The notes beneath the pieces were generated by a model. That model had not been told where the DNA came from and did no database searches. It worked only from the letters and a program-made list of their open reading frames with translations. Both the position numbers and the translations under genes were made by a program. 12,724 nucleotides of DNA from Actinomycetes bacterium (GTDB lineage Bacteria; Actinomycetota; Actinomycetes; Propionibacteriales; Nocardioidaceae), in NCBI GenBank assembly GCA_029779385.1, contig JAKPAQ010000568.1, positions 1-12,724 of the forward strand, read 5' to 3'. Positions 9,533-12,724 of this stretch are shown in pieces. How positions within the stretch are numbered: position 1 is the first letter of the stretch; every line of letters starts with the position of its first letter.

Positions 9533-10186
9533 ATGACGTACACCGGAGAAGTGACCGTTGGTGGCCCGGCTGACACGCGCGAAGCCGGAGATCTGATCAT
9601 CACCAAAATCGCTGTCGGCCCGATGGCGAACAACGCCTACCTGCTGCGCTGCGCACTGACCGGCGAACAGGTGCTAATTGATGCGGCCGACCAGGCCGAA
9701 GTCCTGCTCGACCAGCTCGGCGATCGAGGACTGGCGCGGGTTATCACCACCCATGGCCACGGCGACCATTGGCAGGCGCTTGAAAAGGTTGTTGAGGCGA
9801 CCGGTGCTGAGACGATTGCTGGCGCCGACGACGCCGCCGACTTGCCGATTGCCGTCGATCACCCGGTTCGAACTGGCGCCAGAATTCGAGTTGGTTCCTG
9901 CGAACTCGAAGTGATCGAGATCGTCGGCCATACGCCCGGGTCGATCATGCTGGCCTACGACGACCCCGACGGAATCACCCACCTGTTCACGGGCGATTCG
10001 CTGTTTCCCGGCGGGGTCGGTCGCACTTGGTCCCCCGATGACTTCATCCGGCTGCTCAGCGACGTCGAATCAAAAATTTTCGACCGGTTCGACGACGACA
10101 CTTGGTTCTACCCCGGTCACGGAAACGACTCGACTCTCGGCGCGGAACGAGCCAGCGTTCCCGAATGGCACGCCCGCGGCTGGTGA
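9533..10186 (+). CDS. metallo-beta-lactamase-fold hydrolase (glyoxalase II-like), divergent from uvrA
   Basis: Cytosolic binuclear-metal hydrolase of the MBL superfamily, 217 residues from the ATG at 9533. The metal site is complete: THGHGDH gives H74, H76, D78 and H79; H133 is in GHTPGS; D155 is in TGDSLFPGG; H196 is in YPGHG. The compact length, with little beyond the MBL core, resembles hydroxyacylglutathione-hydrolase-like proteins. Actinobacteria generally use mycothiol or other thiols instead of glutathione, so the substrate is unknown. An in-frame upstream ATG at 9437 would add 32 residues that overlap uvrA and resemble nothing; I chose 9533, where the -10 spacing fits. There is no signal peptide, so it is unlikely to be a secreted lactamase. 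Mycobacterium tuberculosis also has an MBL-fold gene (Rv1637c) beside uvrA, so the pairing is old. It converges on the P450 with only 4 nt between stops. Confidence 0.92.
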   Translation: MTYTGEVTVGGPADTREAGDLIITKIAVGPMANNAYLLRCALTGEQVLIDAADQAEVLLDQLGDRGLARVITTHGHGDHWQALEKVVEATGAETIAGADDAADLPIAVDHPVRTGARIRVGSCELEVIEIVGHTPGSIMLAYDDPDGITHLFTGDSLFPGGVGRTWSPDDFIRLLSDVESKIFDRFDDDTWFYPGHGNDSTLGAERASVPEWHARGW

Positions 10187-10190
10187 CCTG

Positions 10191-11477
10191 TCAGCGAACT
10201 AACGACACCGGCAAATGTTCGAGTCCGAAGACGAAACTGAGTTGACGGAACTCGAGTTCGGATTCGGGGACCGAAACGTGAAGATCTGGGAATCGGTTTA
10301 GCAACTTCGGCAGGGCGATCCGAAGTTCCATTCGGGCCAACTCGGCGCCGATGCAACGGTGAATTCCGTGGCCAAAGGCTAGGTGTCCGCTTTCGGGAAC
10401 GCGCATCGGGTCGAACCGTTCAGGTTCGGCACCGGCGGACTCGGGGTCGCGGTTGGCGGCGCTAAGCGACACGAGCATTACATCGCCGGCCTTGATCTGC
10501 TGACCAAACAATTCCATGTCTTCTTTGGCGAACCGAGGGAAGGCGACCTGAACGACGGTGAAATAGCGCAAAAGCTCCTCCACCACTCGATCGAGGGTTT
10601 CGCGGTCGCCGGAACGAACAAGTTCGGCCGAGGCCGGGTCGCGGGTCAGCACCAGCGTGCTCAACGCGATCATGCCTGCGGTGGTCTCATAGCCGCCGGT
10701 GAAAACGCCATCAGCCAGCCCAGCTAAGTCGTAGTCGGTAATCGCATCGCCCTCGTCGCGAATGATCTGGCCGATCAAACCCGGACCGGGTTCTTTACGC
10801 TGACGGGCGACAGCGTCGAACAAGAACTCTCGTTGATCCGACACCGCACCAAATGCGCCGGCCGCACCGTTAGTCGCGTCGAACCGGCCGCTACCGAGTT
10901 TGGCGAAGGCCGCGGTGTCGTCAAAGTCCAAGCCAAGTAGCGCGCAAATCGTGTTGAACGGAATCGGGAAGGCAAAGACCTCAGCCAAATCTGCTTCTGG
11001 TCCGGCCGCCTCGAGCGCGTCCAGTCGCTCGTCAACGATGGTCTCGATCAACGGTTCCAGTCGGGCCAAGCGCCGCATCGTGAATTCGGGCGTAATGATC
11101 TTGCGCAACCGCGTATGCACCGGCGGGTCGGTGAAACCCAGTCCGCCAATGTCGTCAGATGTCGCTGGCCCATCGCCGGAGAAAAGGTGACGGATGTCGG
11201 TCGAATAGGTGTCACGGGCGGTCATGATCTGCCGGGCCTCATCGTGCCCGGTCACCAAATAGGCGGTGAAGTTGAACGGCAGATCCAACTTGTGCAGCGG
11301 ACCCTCCTGGCGAATTTCGGCGAGCCGAGGAATCGGGTCTAGCCCGATCCGTTGCAGCGGAGCCTTCGTCTCCTCAGGGATAAACGACAAACTCGCTAGG
11401 TCAATCCCGTTCTTCTTGATGTGCCTGCGCGCGACCGTCTGAACCGTCTTGGACTTAAGTGCCTGTAACCAACTCAC
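10191..11477 (-). CDS. cytochrome P450, soluble bacterial class
   Basis: Haem-thiolate monooxygenase of 428 residues without a membrane anchor. The C-helix segment is HTRLRK (H121 to R125), preceded by FTDPP. The I-helix oxygen-activation motif is GGYETT (261-266), a variant of A/G-G-x-D/E-T-T. The K-helix ExxR is E301/R304, ANRDP is at 341-345 and the PERF motif at 352-355. The haem loop FGHGIHRCIG at 368-377 supplies the axial thiolate C375. All catalytic elements are intact. The overall pattern resembles actinobacterial CYP105/CYP107-like enzymes, but family and substrate cannot be assigned by eye. No ferredoxin or ferredoxin reductase is in the window, so electrons must come from elsewhere. 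The GTG start lacks a Shine-Dalgarno sequence and has TACCGT 6 nt upstream. It lies 58 nt downstream of the TerC gene, same strand, with no terminator visible between them. Confidence 0.96.
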   Translation of the reverse strand: MSWLQALKSKTVQTVARRHIKKNGIDLASLSFIPEETKAPLQRIGLDPIPRLAEIRQEGPLHKLDLPFNFTAYLVTGHDEARQIMTARDTYSTDIRHLFSGDGPATSDDIGGLGFTDPPVHTRLRKIITPEFTMRRLARLEPLIETIVDERLDALEAAGPEADLAEVFAFPIPFNTICALLGLDFDDTAAFAKLGSGRFDATNGAAGAFGAVSDQREFLFDAVARQRKEPGPGLIGQIIRDEGDAITDYDLAGLADGVFTGGYETTAGMIALSTLVLTRDPASAELVRSGDRETLDRVVEELLRYFTVVQVAFPRFAKEDMELFGQQIKAGDVMLVSLSAANRDPESAGAEPERFDPMRVPESGHLAFGHGIHRCIGAELARMELRIALPKLLNRFPDLHVSVPESELEFRQLSFVFGLEHLPVSLVR

Positions 11478-11478
11478 C

Positions 11479-11495
11479 GGCCAACGGTATCGGCC
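11479..11495 (-). promoter_or_regulatory. imperfect palindrome containing the candidate P450 -10 element
   Basis: The 17-nt minus-strand sequence has GGCC at both ends (GGCCGATACCGTTGGCC) and overlaps a direct repeat of TTGGCCG with a 13-nt period. Inside it, TACCGT (11484-11489) fits TANNNT and lies exactly 6 nt before the GTG at 11477, so a leaderless P450 transcript is possible. The palindrome ends 1 nt before the start codon, which would suit a repressor operator covering the promoter or a small hairpin in a longer transcript coming from the TerC gene. Confidence 0.35.
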
Positions 11496-11535
11496 AAGGG
11501 TTCAATAGCCTCCGTCCGCCCAGTGGTAGTCCGAG

Positions 11536-12537
11536 TTAGGCGTCGCCGCCAACTCGTTCCGGGTACTTGCGCGAATACCAGAGGCTGGCCACTGCCGTAA
11601 CCACAAGCGTCACAATGATCACAGCAAGGCTCAGCAAGGTCGGAATCTCTGGAACCGGAATCGGGCCGATGTGATGAACCGGTTCACCGCCGTTGATGAA
11701 CGGCACGTTGTTCGTGTGCAAGGCATGTGCCACCAGTTTGAAACCGATGTAGAACAGCAAGAACGCCAGGCCGTACGACAAAAAGACGAGGCGCTGAAGC
11801 AGATCACCCAGCAGGAAGTACAGCTGGCGCAAGCCCATCAACGCGAACACATTCGCGGTGAAGACGATGTACGGCTCTTGGGTCAGACCAAAGATCGCCG
11901 GAATCGAGTCGAGCGCGAACATGATGTCGGTGGTGCCCAAGGCGATGATCACCAGCGCCATTGGCGTGAGTGCCCGCTTACCGTTTTCGACAACGATGAG
12001 TTTGAGTCCGTCCCACTGCTCCGAAAGGTTGAAGTGGGTGCGCGCGAAGACTACGACCTTGTTCTCGACGTCTTCATCCTCGTCATGGTTTCGAGCCAGT
12101 TTGACGGCGGTGTAGATCAAGAACGCGCCGAAAATGTAGAAAACCCAGGCAAACTCTTTGATCGCAACTGCGCCAAGCGCGATGAAAATACCGCGGAAAA
12201 TCAACGCCAAAATGATGCCGACGAGCAACGCTTCCTGCTGGTACTTACGCGGGACAGCGAAACTACTCATGATGATGATGAAAATAAACAGATTGTCGAT
12301 CGACAGGCTGTATTCGGTCAGCCAACCGGCGTAGAACTCGATTCCGTACTGGCTGCCGTGATAGGCCCAAATCCAGCCACCGAAAGCCAACGCCAAACCG
12401 ATGTAGAACGAAAGAGCCAAGACGCACTCTTTGGTGGTGGGTTCATGCGGCTTTCGCGCGATCACCACGATGTCAAAAAGCAAGATCGCTACGGTGACAC
12501 CAAGCGTTATGCCCCACTCAAGGCCAGAAACGTTCAC
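11536..12537 (-). CDS. TerC/Alx family integral membrane protein, probable Mn2+ exporter
   Basis: Polytopic inner-membrane protein of the TerC family (333 residues). Characterised members (Alx in E. coli, MeeF/MeeY in Bacillus) export manganese or metallate secreted enzymes; the tellurite-resistance name is historical. Hydrophobic segments lie at about 8-27, 39-59, 72-92, 104-122, 128-147, 193-214, 224-242, 252-272 and 298-320. The two signature acidic motifs in the membrane are EYSLSIDNLF (E75, D81) and TTDIMFALDSIPA (D204, D210), expected to carry the cation. An acidic cytosolic loop, HDEDEDVENK (151-160), separates the halves. The GTG start has GAGGA (12544-12548) 6 nt upstream. The yybP-ykoY-type riboswitch in its leader strongly supports manganese as the substrate. 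The P450 gene follows 58 nt downstream but shares no obvious function. Confidence 0.95.
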   Translation of the reverse strand: MNVSGLEWGITLGVTVAILLFDIVVIARKPHEPTTKECVLALSFYIGLALAFGGWIWAYHGSQYGIEFYAGWLTEYSLSIDNLFIFIIIMSSFAVPRKYQQEALLVGIILALIFRGIFIALGAVAIKEFAWVFYIFGAFLIYTAVKLARNHDEDEDVENKVVVFARTHFNLSEQWDGLKLIVVENGKRALTPMALVIIALGTTDIMFALDSIPAIFGLTQEPYIVFTANVFALMGLRQLYFLLGDLLQRLVFLSYGLAFLLFYIGFKLVAHALHTNNVPFINGGEPVHHIGPIPVPEIPTLLSLAVIIVTLVVTAVASLWYSRKYPERVGGDA

Positions 12538-12557
12538 AAGCAGTCCTCGGTTTCCTT

Positions 12558-12580
12558 CTCCGGGTCGTCAAGACACGGAG
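12558..12580 (-). promoter_or_regulatory. possible competing stem (expression platform) of the Mn2+ riboswitch
   Basis: On the minus strand CTCCG (12576-12580), part of the 3' strand of riboswitch helix P1, can instead pair perfectly with CGGAG (12558-12562), leaving a 13-nt loop. The two pairings exclude each other. CGGAG is purine-rich like a Shine-Dalgarno sequence, but the GAGGA at 12544-12548 is better spaced from the GTG. The freed CCTC could also pair with that GAGG. No U-tract terminator follows, so translational rather than transcriptional control is the better guess. Confidence 0.4.
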
Positions 12581-12675
12581 GTCTCTTCCGCCGGAAAGCC
12601 GGCCCTGCGCCCCGGGGTGGTCGACGTTGACTCCCGTGATGACGACGCGCAAGTGATGGGAATACTCCCCTCCGT
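12575..12675 (-). promoter_or_regulatory. yybP-ykoY (Mn2+) riboswitch upstream of the TerC gene
   Basis: About 100 nt of the leader carry the hallmarks of the manganese-sensing yybP-ykoY aptamer. The 5' side reads GGAGG followed by GGAGTA (metal-site loop L1), and the 3' side reads GAGA followed by CCTCC. Helix P1 is ACGGAGG with CCTCCGT, seven pairs (12669-12675 with 12575-12581). Inside, CTTGCGC (12647-12653) pairs with GCGCAGG (12604-12610), seven pairs with one G-U. GCCGG/CCGGC with a CTTT loop makes a hairpin at 12590-12603. The known class lies upstream of TerC/Alx-type genes and activates them when Mn2+ binds. I did not check every conserved L3 base, so the class call rests on L1, the GAGACC end, the topology and the downstream gene. 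In the 49 bases upstream (12676-12724) I see no clear TANNNT -10; the promoter may lie outside the window. Confidence 0.82.
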
Positions 12676-12724
12676 CGATAAGTCTGGCAGCCTCGTAAAA
12701 CTCCGAGCAAGTCAGGTTGCCGCA

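Noticed and set aside
10187..10190. Bidirectional terminator between the MBL hydrolase and the P450
   Set aside because: Only 4 nt separate the convergent stops and no hairpin with a T-run was seen at the gene ends.
11671..12630. Long open frame of 319 codons on the plus strand
   Set aside because: Antisense to the TerC gene and its riboswitch; highly charged low-complexity translation without a domain, produced by the reverse frame of hydrophobic codons.

Overview
The window reads as a chromosomal segment of an actinobacterium (Actinomycetota) of moderate GC, roughly high-50s percent by eye. The lineage call rests on four things. The first is the gene set: whiA next to yvcK and rapZ, with gap and pgk downstream and uvrC upstream, is a hallmark actinobacterial neighbourhood. 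The second is actinobacterial sequence signatures, such as the Pgk segment [13 protein letters not shown] and a UvrA first zinc module with C-x3-H in place of C-x2-C. The third is a metallo-beta-lactamase-fold gene divergent from uvrA. The fourth is TANNNT -10 hexamers 6-7 nt before start codons that lack Shine-Dalgarno sequences, which suggests leaderless mRNAs. I cannot name a family or genus.

Layout. On the minus strand, reading from 9475 down to 1, lie uvrA, uvrC, rapZ, yvcK, whiA, gap and pgk (pgk cut by the window edge). Gaps are 15 nt (uvrA-uvrC), 2 nt (uvrC-rapZ), a 4-nt ATGA overlap (rapZ-yvcK), 78 nt (yvcK-whiA), 72 nt (whiA-gap) and 13 nt (gap-pgk). On the plus strand, 9533-10186 encodes a metallo-beta-lactamase-fold hydrolase that shares a 57-bp divergent intergenic region with uvrA. 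It ends 4 nt from the convergent stop of a cytochrome P450 (10191-11477, minus). Upstream of the P450, also on the minus strand, is a TerC/Alx-type membrane protein (11536-12537). Its leader carries a yybP-ykoY (Mn2+-sensing) riboswitch at about 12575-12675.

How the parts work together. uvrA and uvrC supply two of the three nucleotide excision repair proteins; uvrB is not in the window. rapZ, yvcK and whiA form the conserved amino-sugar/envelope and cell-cycle regulatory cluster. gap and pgk are consecutive glycolytic steps. TerC plus riboswitch forms a self-contained manganese homeostasis unit. The P450 and the hydrolase are accessory enzymes of unknown substrate.

No mobile element, CRISPR array, tRNA or rRNA is visible, and no intergenic stretch exceeds 300 bases. 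The window is mostly core genome. I found no wholly new system. The more informative signals are the Mn2+ riboswitch with a possible competing stem, the repeated -10/start spacing at four genes, and the overlapping divergent uvrA/hydrolase promoters.
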